Source: an uncultured Flavobacteriaceae bacterium (lineage in GTDB: Bacteria > Bacteroidota > Bacteroidia > Flavobacteriales > Flavobacteriaceae). Taken from it: a stretch of 64,000 bases of DNA. Numbering within the stretch: position 1 is the stretch's first letter; every line of letters starts with the position of its first letter. The notes beneath the pieces were generated by a model. That model did not search any database. It saw only the letters and a list, made by a program, of their open reading frames with translations, and had not been told where the DNA came from. Shown here one piece after another: positions 23,922 through 33,398 of the stretch. A program made the position numbers and the translations under genes. The stretch covers positions 1 to 64,000 of the forward strand of contig CAJWVI010000006.1 in the NCBI GenBank assembly GCA_913048115.1, written 5' to 3'.

Positions 23922-23931
23922 TTTCTAGAGT

Positions 23932-24276
23932 ATGGAAACAAGACAACTTAAAATAGGGGATAAGATGTACAATGCAAAACAAGATGGTTTTGAGGACTTT
24001 GTGCGCTATAGTTTCTCTGAAGTAGTTGAATTAACTAAAACTCTGGCCGTGCTTAAAAATGGAGTTCGGGTCGTAAATAAGCCACGCATCTCTTTCTTGG
24101 AGGCTATAGGGTATTCAGTATCTCAAAAAAAAGGAGTGCATTGGCACCTGGTCACCATTGATACCGTAAGAGAGGCACAACTTGAAAATCAAAAAATTAT
24201 CGTTCATGAGTGGTTTGAAGCCAAAGAGTTTTCATTTGAAGAGAAAATTAAAATATACAGTGATTTTGTCAAATAA
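23932..24276 (+). CDS. Small protein of unknown function
   Basis: A 114-residue soluble protein that I do not recognise. It has no signal peptide or membrane helix. Residues 1-60 look like a small beta-rich fold (KIGDKMYNA, LAVLKNGVRVVNKPR), followed by VHWHLVTIDTV and an acidic/amphipathic C-terminal helix (FSFEEKIKIYSDFVK). Codon use is like the neighbours and a -7-like box lies just upstream, so it is probably a real gene. It stands between the tRNA and the convergent murF, without an operon partner. Confidence 0.65.
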   Translation: METRQLKIGDKMYNAKQDGFEDFVRYSFSEVVELTKTLAVLKNGVRVVNKPRISFLEAIGYSVSQKKGVHWHLVTIDTVREAQLENQKIIVHEWFEAKEFSFEEKIKIYSDFVK

Positions 24277-24339
24277 TTTTCTGCACTCAACAAGCATACA
24301 GAGAGCGTGTTAGTTTTATAAGCTTTGCTTTTACAGAAA

Positions 24340-25626
24340 CTATAATAGCTTAAGTATACGCTCCAATGCCATCCCTCTGGATGCTTTTATAAGTATATCG
24401 GTGTCTTTGGGTGTATTTGTCGCAAAGACCTCTTTAAACGCATCAAAAGTCTTGTATTGGCGGCTATTTTTTGCGTTTAATATTGTTTTACCGAAATATT
24501 CTCCAATTAAATAAACCTGAGTAATGTTTGTCTTTGAAAGATAGTCTACTATATGTTGATGTTCTTCTTGAGTTGTTTCTCCTAGCTCAAACATATCTCC
24601 TAAAATCACCATTTTTGAAGCTACTTTTGTGGTGTTAAAATGATGTAGTGCTGCCATCATACTTGTTGGGTTGGCATTGTAGGCATCAAGTATAATGTTA
24701 TTACTTCCTTTTTTGATCAATTGAGATCTATTGTTGTTTGGTATATAGGCTTGTATTGCCTCTTTAATTTCTTTTAAAGGGATATTGAAGTGCATACCCA
24801 TACCTGCGGCTGCACAAATGTTTGTGAAGTTATAGGCTCCAATAAGATGGGAGGTCATGGTAGTGTCCTTAATCTTTAATTTTACGTATGGGTCAGCGCT
24901 AAGTTGCTGGATTTTAAGAGATGCAGCATCTGTTTGGCTAAACCCAATTTTTAAAGTATGGTTTTCTAACAACCTTTTTTGAATTGGGTCATCTGCATTA
25001 AAAAATAGGCAGCCTTTCTGCTCAGTAAGGTAGGTGTATAGTTCACTCTTTCCCTTAATAACTCCTTCTATAGAGCCAAAACCTTCTAGGTGTGCTTTAC
25101 CAAAATTTGTAATATACCCAAAATCAGGTTTTGCTATTTGGCATAAAGCCTCAATTTCTTTTGTATGATTAGCGCCCATTTCTACAATACCCATTTGCGT
25201 GTCTTTGGTCATTGACAGCAATGTTAAAGGCACCCCTATGTGGTTATTTAAGTTGCCTAGTGTTGCAGTAGTCTTAAACTTCTTTGATAGTACTGTGTTT
25301 ATGATTTCTTTGGTTGTTGTTTTTCCGTTGCTCCCTGTGAGTGCAATAATTGGAATGTTAAGTTGTTGCCTGTGGTATGTTGCTAGTTCTTGCAATAAGA
25401 CAAGACTATCTTTACAAAGGATTGTCTTTCCAGAGTTTTTGTGTTGTGAGATATCGTCTATTATAACCCAAGAAGCTCCCTGGTTTAGTGCTTCTTTGGT
25501 AAACTCATTACCATTAAAGTTGTCACCTCTTAGTGCAACAAATATGCAGTTTTTTTTTATTTTTCTGGTATCAGTACAGATGCCCGTGCTTTTTAAAAAA
25601 TAAGAATATAGTATCTCTAGCTTCAT
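24340..25626 (-). CDS. murF: UDP-N-acetylmuramoyl-tripeptide--D-alanyl-D-alanine ligase
   Basis: Adds D-Ala-D-Ala to the UDP-MurNAc tripeptide, the last cytoplasmic step of muropeptide synthesis. The 428 residues have the Mur-ligase order: N-terminal domain with CTDTRKIKKNCIFVALRG, the ATP-binding P-loop LTGSNGKTTTKE (97-108), VEMGANHTKEIE, NFTNICAAAG and the C-terminal VILGDMFELG. It lies 71 bases after gldJ on the same strand, separated by a terminator hairpin, so it may receive only read-through transcription. The identification is firm. Confidence 0.95.
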   Translation of the reverse strand: MKLEILYSYFLKSTGICTDTRKIKKNCIFVALRGDNFNGNEFTKEALNQGASWVIIDDISQHKNSGKTILCKDSLVLLQELATYHRQQLNIPIIALTGSNGKTTTKEIINTVLSKKFKTTATLGNLNNHIGVPLTLLSMTKDTQMGIVEMGANHTKEIEALCQIAKPDFGYITNFGKAHLEGFGSIEGVIKGKSELYTYLTEQKGCLFFNADDPIQKRLLENHTLKIGFSQTDAASLKIQQLSADPYVKLKIKDTTMTSHLIGAYNFTNICAAAGMGMHFNIPLKEIKEAIQAYIPNNNRSQLIKKGSNNIILDAYNANPTSMMAALHHFNTTKVASKMVILGDMFELGETTQEEHQHIVDYLSKTNITQVYLIGEYFGKTILNAKNSRQYKTFDAFKEVFATNTPKDTDILIKASRGMALERILKLL

Positions 25627-25644
25627 TAAAAGTAAATATATAAA

Positions 25645-25679
25645 AAAACCCTCTTAAGTATAGTACCAAAGAGGGTTTT
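25645..25679 (-). terminator. Intrinsic terminator of gldJ
   Basis: A perfect 11-base-pair stem (25645-25655 with 25669-25679), with A-runs at 25642-25648 that give a T tail on the minus strand. It separates gldJ from murF. Confidence 0.8.
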
Positions 25680-25697
25680 GTGTTTTGAGTAAACGTT

Positions 25698-27359
25698 CTA
25701 GTGTCTTGCTCTCTTAGGTCTTATAGATTTTGAACCCACTCGTGACATTGCGCATCTAAAGCCAATATAGTCTGTAGCCATATCTTCAGGGTAATAACGT
25801 CTTTGAGCTGGATCTAACCAGTAATCTCTGTCTTTCCAAGATCCACCTTTATAAACGCGTACATTGTCGTTAATCATAGATGTTCTGCTTGATGATTTGT
25901 CATATTCGCGATCTGCTGCTCCTGTATCGTAGTCTGGAGAATTATACATCCTTTCATTTGGGTTTTCTTCTTCTTCTTCTTCTTCACCAAAAGATTGAAA
26001 GTTACGTGTAGATGCTTTGTCACCATCTCTATAGTTAATGTTATCGCTTTTTGAGAATTGTGTTCTTAAAAAAGTTTCATTTTCGTCTACAGGTACTTGA
26101 AGTATTTCTCCAGGTAAGTTTCTGGCAATAACTTTACCATTACTTAATGTATCGAATACTATTGAGTCCATGGTAACAACTTTTACTTTACCATTTTCGT
26201 CAATAGCGTTTTTTGTATATTCATTACCACGGAAATAATTAAAATCATTAAACTCATCATCAACAATTGGTCTGTATACATCGGCTACCCATTCGGCAAC
26301 ATTCCCAGACATGTCATAGAGTCCAAAATCATTTGGTTGGTATGTCTTGATTTCTGCAGTAATGTCTGCGCCATCATCACTCCATCCAGCAATACCACCA
26401 TAATCTCCATCACCTTGTTTGAAGTTTGCTAATTGATCACCACGTGATTTTCTTTTTCCAGAACGGGTATATTGTCCATCCCAAGGGTATTTTTTTCTAC
26501 CTCTGTATGCATTAAAATTACGAACACTTACAAGGCCAATTGCTGCGTATTCCCATTCTGCTTCTGTTGGTAATCTATAAGAGGGCATTAATAAGCCATC
26601 TTTTCTTTGGATGTATAGATTTGTGCTGTCTTTGCTTCTTTTCTCAATAGATTTAGATCTTTTTCCTCCTCTAGTAATGGAGTCATTTCCACCATAGGTT
26701 TGTGTAGGTGCGTTTAGGTATGTTTCTGTACTAAAGGTTTGTCCTGGTTCTACTTCATATCTAGCATTTCTTGATGTTATTCCTTCTTTTTCAAGAATAA
26801 GCTCATTAACACGATCTGTTCTCCAATTACTAAACTCTACTGCTTGTAACCAGCTAACTCCTACTACAGGATACTCTGCATAGGCAGGATGTCTTAGGTA
26901 GTTGTTGGTCATAACCTCGTTATACCCTAGGCGGTTTCTCCATACTAGTGTATCTGGTAAGGCACCCTCGTATATCTTACGGTAGTTTTCGTTATTTGGC
27001 GGAAACACTTCCTTGATCCATTCTAGGTATTGAAGATACATGAAGTTAGTAACCTCAGTTTCATCCATGTAGAAAGATTGAACGTGTTGTTGGTTTGGAG
27101 TATTATTCCAGTCGTGCATCGGGTCATCTTGTACTCTACCCATGGTAAAGGTACCGCCTTCAACAAAAACAAGTCCAGGTCCTGTTTCTTGTTCTTGGTA
27201 TTTACTGTTTTTTTGTGGACCACCCTGTTTAGAGTTTAGCGACCATCCAGTAGCACGAGAACTATCTTTATAGTCTCTTGTTTTGTTACACCCTACAAAT
27301 AATGTTGTTGTAAGAAGTAGAATAAGTAGCCTAAAGGCTAGTTTTTTTGTCAAGTTCAT
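25698..27359 (-). CDS. gldJ: Gliding motility lipoprotein GldJ
   Basis: An outer-membrane-associated lipoprotein needed for gliding and T9SS function in flavobacteria. The 553 residues start with a lipoprotein signal (LFVGC, Cys24). The core is a formylglycine-generating-enzyme (sulfatase-modifying factor)-like fold, with FVEGGTFTMG, VGVSWLQAVEFSNWR, RLPTEAEWEYAA, YDMSGNVAEWVAD and the C-terminal VYKGGSWKDRDYWL and IGFRCAMSR. A (TTC)7 triplet run at 25965-25985 encodes seven consecutive Glu in a variable insert. It is divergent from porU-porV, another T9SS gene pair, a layout familiar from flavobacteria. The identification is firm. Confidence 0.93.
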   Translation of the reverse strand: MNLTKKLAFRLLILLLTTTLFVGCNKTRDYKDSSRATGWSLNSKQGGPQKNSKYQEQETGPGLVFVEGGTFTMGRVQDDPMHDWNNTPNQQHVQSFYMDETEVTNFMYLQYLEWIKEVFPPNNENYRKIYEGALPDTLVWRNRLGYNEVMTNNYLRHPAYAEYPVVGVSWLQAVEFSNWRTDRVNELILEKEGITSRNARYEVEPGQTFSTETYLNAPTQTYGGNDSITRGGKRSKSIEKRSKDSTNLYIQRKDGLLMPSYRLPTEAEWEYAAIGLVSVRNFNAYRGRKKYPWDGQYTRSGKRKSRGDQLANFKQGDGDYGGIAGWSDDGADITAEIKTYQPNDFGLYDMSGNVAEWVADVYRPIVDDEFNDFNYFRGNEYTKNAIDENGKVKVVTMDSIVFDTLSNGKVIARNLPGEILQVPVDENETFLRTQFSKSDNINYRDGDKASTRNFQSFGEEEEEEENPNERMYNSPDYDTGAADREYDKSSSRTSMINDNVRVYKGGSWKDRDYWLDPAQRRYYPEDMATDYIGFRCAMSRVGSKSIRPKRARH

Positions 27360-27577
27360 AGTTTAAATTATGAATAATATGGGTTTGCAATATAATGATT
27401 AACGACAAAGTTCCAATATTATTTTATATTTAATTGGTTGTTAGCTTTTACTTTTTTGTGCAACCAACCTTTCAAAAACGATTTTGTTGGTATTTTAGTA
27501 TGCATGAGATGAAATTACACAAAAAAACTTTAGACATCCCTGATACTAAGTGTATATTTAGTGCGTTAGAATTACTC

Positions 27578-30500
27578 ATGAAAAATATATTTTTATTTTT
27601 AGGTTTATTAGTTTGTAGCCTGCCTGCTTTTTCCCAAACAAGAAGTAATACCATTTCTTGGGAAACAGAGGCTAATTCGTCTTCTTTTGCCTCAAGTTTA
27701 TCTGCTTTAGACAGAACAGCTTCAGCAAAAAAAACGACAAGAGAAAAAGCGTCAGAACGATTAAAGCTTAGCCTTTCTAAAGATGTAATTAGTTACACAG
27801 ATCAATGGGAGGATACTGCCTTTGCAAATCCTAAGAGTTTAAAAGTCACAAATGTTCGCTATGCTGGTATTTCTTCTGAAGCATTAAAAGCCGTTACAAT
27901 TTCAGAGATACCAAATTCCTTACAATCACAAATAATAAGTAAAAAAGGGAGGAATCAAATTTACACCATATTATCTCTTTCTCCATTAGTGAGGGTAAAT
28001 GGCCAAATAAAAAAGATAGTATCTTTTTCTGTCTCTTATACATATCACCAAAACAACAAAGGCGCTGCTGGACAAATACCAATTATGAATTCTGTTCTAG
28101 CAACGGGTGACTGGTTTAAATTCAAGATTGAAAAAACAGGGGTGCACGTCATTACAAAAGCCTTTTTAGAAAACATAGGGATGAATACATCGGGCATAGA
28201 TCCTGCTACAATTAAAGTATATGGGCACGGTGGTAAACCGCTTCCTTTGCTAAATTCAAAAAATAATAATCTTTTTGATTTACCAGAGAATAGCATTCAA
28301 ATTATTGGACAAGAGGATGGCTCCTTTGATGCAGTAGACCAAATTTTATTTTATGCCATAAGCACCATTGGGTACGACCAGGAGAATGACACCCATATTA
28401 ATCCCTACAGCGACGAAGCTTTTTATTACATAACCCATGGCGGTGCTCCAGGTTTGCGCGTACAACAATTAAATGAACCTTCTGGTGATGGAGATCCAAT
28501 TACCAGCTTTAATGACTATCAGTTTCATGAAATTGATGATTTTAGTCCTGCAAAAGTAGGGCGTAGGTGGTTTGGAAATAGATTTGACATTGAAGATAAC
28601 CAGACTTATGAATTTGTGTTTCCTAACATTGTGCAAGGGTCTGCTGTTGAAGTAAACGTAAATGTTGCATCTGCCTCTGAGAGTTCAACATCTATGGCTG
28701 TGTCTTTAAATGGTACTGCAATAGACCCGATCAACTTTAGTGTTATATCAGGGTCAACACTGCTCTCTTACAGGCCGTCAAGTCAAAACGCGGATCCCTA
28801 TGTTATTCCTGCCAGCGGTGAAACGGTAACGGTTAATCTACTTTACAATAATGGTAGTAACCCATCTAGTATTGGCTATTTAGACTACATACGTGTTGGT
28901 GCACAGCGTCAATTAATAGGGGGAGGCGAACAGTTTTCATTTCGGTACGCTTTGGCGGCAAGCTCATTTGGCTTAGGTACTTATAGCATTGCTAACGCAT
29001 CACAGATTTCGCAGCTTTGGGATGTTACACACACCAATGCTATTGGTGTAAAAAACAATGAAGCTGCAGCCAATACTTTTTCTTTTAATGCCGCACTTGG
29101 TGACTTGAGAGAATACGTTGCTGTAACGCCAACAGATTATTTTTTACCTATTTCAATTGCAAATGCAAATGTTCTTAATCAAAATATAAAAGGAACGATT
29201 TTTCAAGCAGATGATGGAAGTTTCCAAGATGTAGACTATTTAATTGTTACAGCACCCTTTTTGCTTCAACAGGCGCTTCGCTTGGCGGCATATCATAAAG
29301 CTCAAAGAGGGCTAAATGTAAAGGTTGTAACTGTCGATAAAATATACGAGGAGTTTAGTAGTGGTAAACAAGATATTGGTGCCATCAGGAATTTGGTTAG
29401 GTATATTTATGAGAATGCCTCCTCGCCTGAAAAAAAGATCAAGTACGTAGGGATTCTTGGGGATACCTCTATAGATTATAAGAATAGATTACCAGATAAC
29501 AATATGGTAGTTCCTACATTTAATACTCTTTTTAGTTCAAGTACCTGGACAAGTTATATGTCTGACGATTTTTTTGGTATGATGGATGCGGATCCCTCAA
29601 ATGGAAATGATGAGGGTATTATGGGGTCTGATGAGAAAGTAGATGTTGCTTTTGGTAGAATTCTAGCAGATAATGCTGTTCTGGCTGACGCCATGATTGA
29701 CAAGGTTGTGAGCTATGAAAAACAAGAGGCCTACGGGAACTGGAGAAATAATATTGTAATGGTTTCTGATGATGTTGATATTGAATGGGAGTTCAATAAA
29801 TTACAAGGAACCTTAGATGCACTGTCTGACAGGATTAGTCTAGAAAAGCCTTTTGTGAATGTTAAAAAAATTCATATGGATGCTTTTGAGCAGGAAACTT
29901 CTGCAGGTGGAAATAGATACCCAGAGGTAAACCAAGCTCTAAAAAATGATATTGAAGTAGGGGCGCTTATTATAAATTATTTTGGGCATGGAGGAGAAGA
30001 TGGACTTGCTAAAGAGTTTATTTACACAAAAGAAACTGCAACATCTCTGAGGAACCCTAACACACTACCAATGATTGTTACGGTAACCTGTGAGTTTACA
30101 AAATTTGATTTACCTACGAGAATTACCGCTGGAGAACTAACCTTTTGGAACAAAGAAGGAGGTGCAATCTCATTAATCACCACCACTAGATCTATTGGTG
30201 TTCAAGTAGGCTCAGATTTAAATGAATTGTTGGCAGATGAAATTTTCGGGATTGGACAAGATGTTCCAGACCTTCCTGCAATTGGTCTTAGAAAATCAAA
30301 AAACCAAGTAAGTAGTGTTAATAGGCGTGTTGTTTTTTATATTGGAGACCCTGCCTTGCCCTTGGCATTTCCAAAGAAAGATATTAGGTTAACTACAATA
30401 AATGGAGCACCTATATCTTCTAGCTCAGATGTTTTACAAGGATTGGGTTACGTGCAATTGGGAGGACAAGTTTTAAATGCTGATGGAAGTTTAGCAAGTA

Positions 30501-31474
30501 CTTATAATGGTGTGCTTGAGGCAAAGGTTTTTGATAAACGAATAGCGCGACAAACCCTTGGTAATGATGGTACACAAATAGGTGGTGAATTAGGGATTCT
30601 TAATTTCACAACTCTTGGAGAAACTATTTTTAGTGGACAGGCAAGTGTTACAAATGGTCAATTTGAATTTGATTTTATTGTACCTCGTGATGTTCAAATT
30701 CCTTTAGGAAATGGTAAAGTGAGTTTTTATTCAAAACAAAACGGCCTGCTGCGAGATAATAATGGCTTTAATCTAGACATCCAAGTGGGTGGGCTTAATG
30801 CAAATGCGGGAACAGATAATACGGGACCCATTATTGAGTTGTTTATGAATGATGAGAGTTTCGTGCCTGGAGGTGTCACCAATGATTCTCCAAATTTAAT
30901 CGTGAAACTTGAAGACAGTAATGGTATTAATACAGCCAGTGGGATTGGACATGATTTAATTGCCATTTTAGACGGCGATGAAGCAAATCCTTTTAAGTTA
31001 AATGATTACTACCAAGCAGATGTAGATGATTATTCTAAAGGGACTGCAGCCTATAAGTTGAGAGACCTTGAAGATGGGTTGCACACATTGTCTGTAAAAG
31101 CCTGGGATACCTATAATAATTCATCAACCCAAGAAATTGATTTTAGGGTTGCTGGTGACGATACACTAGAAATTACTCGCGTACTTAATTATCCAAACCC
31201 ATTTGTTGATTATACAGAGTTTTGGTTTAACCATAACAGGCCTTATGAGCCTTTGGATGTGCAAGTGCAGGTTTTTACAGTCACGGGTAAAGTAGTTTGG
31301 ACACAAAATCAATTGGTAAATACAGAGGGGTTTTTGTCACGAAGCATTACCTGGAATGGACTTGATGATTTTGGACAGAAATTAGCAAAAGGTGTCTATG
31401 TGTATAAGATTACAGTAAAATCTACGTTAACTAATCAACAGACCGAAAAATTTGAAAAATTGGTCATCCTTTAA
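27578..31474 (+). CDS. porU: T9SS sortase PorU
   Basis: Cell-surface cysteine protease that cleaves sorting domains and attaches T9SS cargo. From the ATG at 27578 it is 1298 residues and begins with a clear signal peptide (FLFLGLLVC, cut near FSQ); the in-frame region upstream does not look like protein. The C25 gingipain-like domain holds the catalytic pair His804 in YFGHGGEDG and Cys838 in VTVTCEFTKFD. The C-terminus is a sorting-type domain (LNYPNPFVDY, GVYVYKITV). porV follows 36 bases later and PorU-PorV act together at the outer membrane. The identification is firm. Confidence 0.94.
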   Translation: MKNIFLFLGLLVCSLPAFSQTRSNTISWETEANSSSFASSLSALDRTASAKKTTREKASERLKLSLSKDVISYTDQWEDTAFANPKSLKVTNVRYAGISSEALKAVTISEIPNSLQSQIISKKGRNQIYTILSLSPLVRVNGQIKKIVSFSVSYTYHQNNKGAAGQIPIMNSVLATGDWFKFKIEKTGVHVITKAFLENIGMNTSGIDPATIKVYGHGGKPLPLLNSKNNNLFDLPENSIQIIGQEDGSFDAVDQILFYAISTIGYDQENDTHINPYSDEAFYYITHGGAPGLRVQQLNEPSGDGDPITSFNDYQFHEIDDFSPAKVGRRWFGNRFDIEDNQTYEFVFPNIVQGSAVEVNVNVASASESSTSMAVSLNGTAIDPINFSVISGSTLLSYRPSSQNADPYVIPASGETVTVNLLYNNGSNPSSIGYLDYIRVGAQRQLIGGGEQFSFRYALAASSFGLGTYSIANASQISQLWDVTHTNAIGVKNNEAAANTFSFNAALGDLREYVAVTPTDYFLPISIANANVLNQNIKGTIFQADDGSFQDVDYLIVTAPFLLQQALRLAAYHKAQRGLNVKVVTVDKIYEEFSSGKQDIGAIRNLVRYIYENASSPEKKIKYVGILGDTSIDYKNRLPDNNMVVPTFNTLFSSSTWTSYMSDDFFGMMDADPSNGNDEGIMGSDEKVDVAFGRILADNAVLADAMIDKVVSYEKQEAYGNWRNNIVMVSDDVDIEWEFNKLQGTLDALSDRISLEKPFVNVKKIHMDAFEQETSAGGNRYPEVNQALKNDIEVGALIINYFGHGGEDGLAKEFIYTKETATSLRNPNTLPMIVTVTCEFTKFDLPTRITAGELTFWNKEGGAISLITTTRSIGVQVGSDLNELLADEIFGIGQDVPDLPAIGLRKSKNQVSSVNRRVVFYIGDPALPLAFPKKDIRLTTINGAPISSSSDVLQGLGYVQLGGQVLNADGSLASTYNGVLEAKVFDKRIARQTLGNDGTQIGGELGILNFTTLGETIFSGQASVTNGQFEFDFIVPRDVQIPLGNGKVSFYSKQNGLLRDNNGFNLDIQVGGLNANAGTDNTGPIIELFMNDESFVPGGVTNDSPNLIVKLEDSNGINTASGIGHDLIAILDGDEANPFKLNDYYQADVDDYSKGTAAYKLRDLEDGLHTLSVKAWDTYNNSSTQEIDFRVAGDDTLEITRVLNYPNPFVDYTEFWFNHNRPYEPLDVQVQVFTVTGKVVWTQNQLVNTEGFLSRSITWNGLDDFGQKLAKGVYVYKITVKSTLTNQQTEKFEKLVIL

Positions 31475-31510
31475 AAATTAAAATTATATTTGTTAAAATT
31501 TTTTGAACTC

Positions 31511-32668
31511 ATGAAAAACGTATTAGTAGTAGTATTAATAGCCTTAGTGGGCTTTAAAGGATTGGCTCAGGATGACACATCTAATGTTGGCCAACGAGTT
31601 ATTACAACAGGAGTACCATTTATGTTAATCTCAGGAGATGCAAGGTCTTCAGGAATGGGGGATATTGGCGTAACAAGCGCCCCAGATGCATTCTCTCAAC
31701 AATGGAACCCAGCAAAATATGCTTTTGCAACAGACAAGCAAGGTATAGGTGTAACATATACTCCCTACCTAAGTAAACTTGTAAATGACATTTTTCTTGG
31801 AAACATTACCTATTACAATAGATTGAATGAGACAAGTGCAGTAGCAGCTTCTTTTAGATATTTTTCTAATGGAGAGATTGAGTTAAGAGAAACTGCAGAC
31901 CAAATACCTTTGCTTGTGAAGCCTAATGAGTTGTTGTTTGATCTATCATACTCCTTAAAATTAAGCGAACGTTTTTCTATGGCAGTAGCCGGTAGGTTTA
32001 TTAGAAGTGATCTTAAACTACAAACAGCAATAGAAGATGCAAGTGCAGCAAATACCTTTGCAGTAGATATAGCTGGGTACTACCAGAGTGAGGAAATAGC
32101 ATATAATGATTTTGATGGACGTTGGAGATTGGGTTTTAATTTCTCAAACATTGGTCCTAAATTAAAATATGATGAAACAGGTCAAGAAAACAGCATCCCT
32201 ACCAATATGGCTCTAGGGGGTGGCTTTGATTTTATATTAGATGAGTACAATAAGGTTTCTGCCTTGATAGAAGTAAATAAATTATTAGTGCCAACACCAA
32301 GTGATTCTAACGAAGATGGTACCATTAATAGTCAAGATGATTATTATAACGAAAGTTTTGTGAGCGGTATGTTTTCTTCTTTTGGAGATGCCCCTGATGG
32401 TTTTGGTGAAGAGTTAAAAGAATTTACTTGGGCCCTAGGAGCAGAGTATTTATATCAAGATTCATTCGCATTTAGAGCAGGGTATTTTAATGAAAGTGAT
32501 GAGAAAGGATCACGTAAATACGCTACAATTGGAGCTGGATTTAAATACACCTCTATTGGTATTGATCTATCGTACTTGTTTTCAACATCACAAGTGATAA
32601 GCCCATTAGAAGGAACCTTGCGTTTTGGACTTACCTTTAATTTTGGAGAACAGTATGATGAATACTAG
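31511..32668 (+). CDS. porV: T9SS outer-membrane protein PorV (LptO)
   Basis: A beta-barrel of the FadL family that shuttles T9SS substrates from the translocon to the PorU attachment complex. It is 385 residues from the ATG at 31511; the TTG at 31490 would place extra residues before the signal peptide. The signal ends near GLAQ (about 20), followed by the PorV hallmark PFMLISGDARSSGMGD and then alternating strands (IGVTYTPYL, NRLNETSAVAASFRYF, GAEYLYQDSFAFRAGYF) to the end LRFGLTFNFG. Co-transcribed with porU and ended by a perfect 17-base-pair terminator. The identification is firm. Confidence 0.94.
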   Translation: MKNVLVVVLIALVGFKGLAQDDTSNVGQRVITTGVPFMLISGDARSSGMGDIGVTSAPDAFSQQWNPAKYAFATDKQGIGVTYTPYLSKLVNDIFLGNITYYNRLNETSAVAASFRYFSNGEIELRETADQIPLLVKPNELLFDLSYSLKLSERFSMAVAGRFIRSDLKLQTAIEDASAANTFAVDIAGYYQSEEIAYNDFDGRWRLGFNFSNIGPKLKYDETGQENSIPTNMALGGGFDFILDEYNKVSALIEVNKLLVPTPSDSNEDGTINSQDDYYNESFVSGMFSSFGDAPDGFGEELKEFTWALGAEYLYQDSFAFRAGYFNESDEKGSRKYATIGAGFKYTSIGIDLSYLFSTSQVISPLEGTLRFGLTFNFGEQYDEY

Positions 32669-32690
32669 TAGCTGTCTATCTCAAAAGAGA

Positions 32691-32730
32691 AAACAAATTC
32701 CAAATTCAATCATGAATTTGGAATTTGTTT
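32691..32730 (+). terminator. Intrinsic terminator of porV
   Basis: A perfect 17-base-pair stem (32691-32707 with 32714-32730) with a 6-base loop and a T run, 22 bases after the porV stop. Confidence 0.88.
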
Positions 32731-32785
32731 TTTACAAAAGATTGAATTAACGTACCTTCACACAACCTTAAAAGAAAACATTCTC

Positions 32786-33271
32786 TTGAAAAAATTAGAT
32801 ATTTCTATTGTACTTGATGTTTTTGATTCTGTTAAAGAATTGCCGCAGCCTATTGAACAGCTAATGCAAGCAGCAACAGCTGCGCGAGAACGAGCATATG
32901 CTCCCTATTCATCTTTTAAAGTAGGTACAGCTTTAGTGTTGGAGAATGGTGTTGTTGTGGAAGGTAATAATCAAGAAAATGCAGCGTATCCATCTGGTTT
33001 GTGTGCAGAAAGAGTAGCTGCTTTTTATGCAGGGGCAACCTATCCTGGTGTTGCTATTAAAAACATAGCAATAACGGTACGCTCTTTAAATCACACTGTA
33101 ACTGTTCCAACACCACCGTGTGGATCTTGCAGACAAGCATTGGCTGAGTATGAAGTCAATCAAAAATCACCTCTAGTGGTCTATTTTATGGGAGAAACAG
33201 GACAGGTTGTTAAGGCTAATTCTGTAAAAGATCTTCTGCCTTTAATTTTTGACAGCTCGTTTCTGAAGTGA
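32786..33271 (+). CDS. cdd: Cytidine deaminase
   Basis: Deaminates cytidine and deoxycytidine to uridines in pyrimidine salvage. It is 161 residues from a TTG start at 32786 that gives the usual family N-terminus (KKLDISIVL); no ATG lies in a suitable place. The zinc site is of the tetrameric type: CAERVA with its Cys ligand and catalytic Glu, plus PPCGSC with two more Cys ligands. YAPYSSFKVG and GNNQENAAYPSG bind substrate. The gene stands between the porV terminator and pdhA and is probably monocistronic. Confidence 0.92.
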   Translation: MKKLDISIVLDVFDSVKELPQPIEQLMQAATAARERAYAPYSSFKVGTALVLENGVVVEGNNQENAAYPSGLCAERVAAFYAGATYPGVAIKNIAITVRSLNHTVTVPTPPCGSCRQALAEYEVNQKSPLVVYFMGETGQVVKANSVKDLLPLIFDSSFLK

Positions 33272-33362
33272 TTTTCTTTAAATTTTAAAAAATCAAACAT
33301 CTTTTAAGACTTTTACTTCTTTTGTATAAGTATTTAATGTGTTATTTTTGTTGATTATTTGC

Positions 33363-33370
33363 TACTTTTG
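33363..33370 (+). promoter_or_regulatory. -7-like box of pdhA-pdhC
   Basis: TACTTTTG matches TAnnTTTG and lies 28 bases before the pdhA ATG. The nearest TTG upstream is only 12 bases away, so the -33 element is not convincing. Confidence 0.4.
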
Positions 33371-33398
33371 ATAATAGCAGAAACAATACAAAATACGT

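Noticed and set aside
25199-25603. A 134-codon open frame on the plus strand inside murF
   Set aside because: It runs antisense through a well-conserved murF coding region and has no recognisable domain or promoter; it is a shadow of the murF reading frame.
27434-27577. An upstream extension of porU
   Set aside because: It would place 48 non-conserved residues before a good signal peptide; the ATG at 27578 is the proper start.
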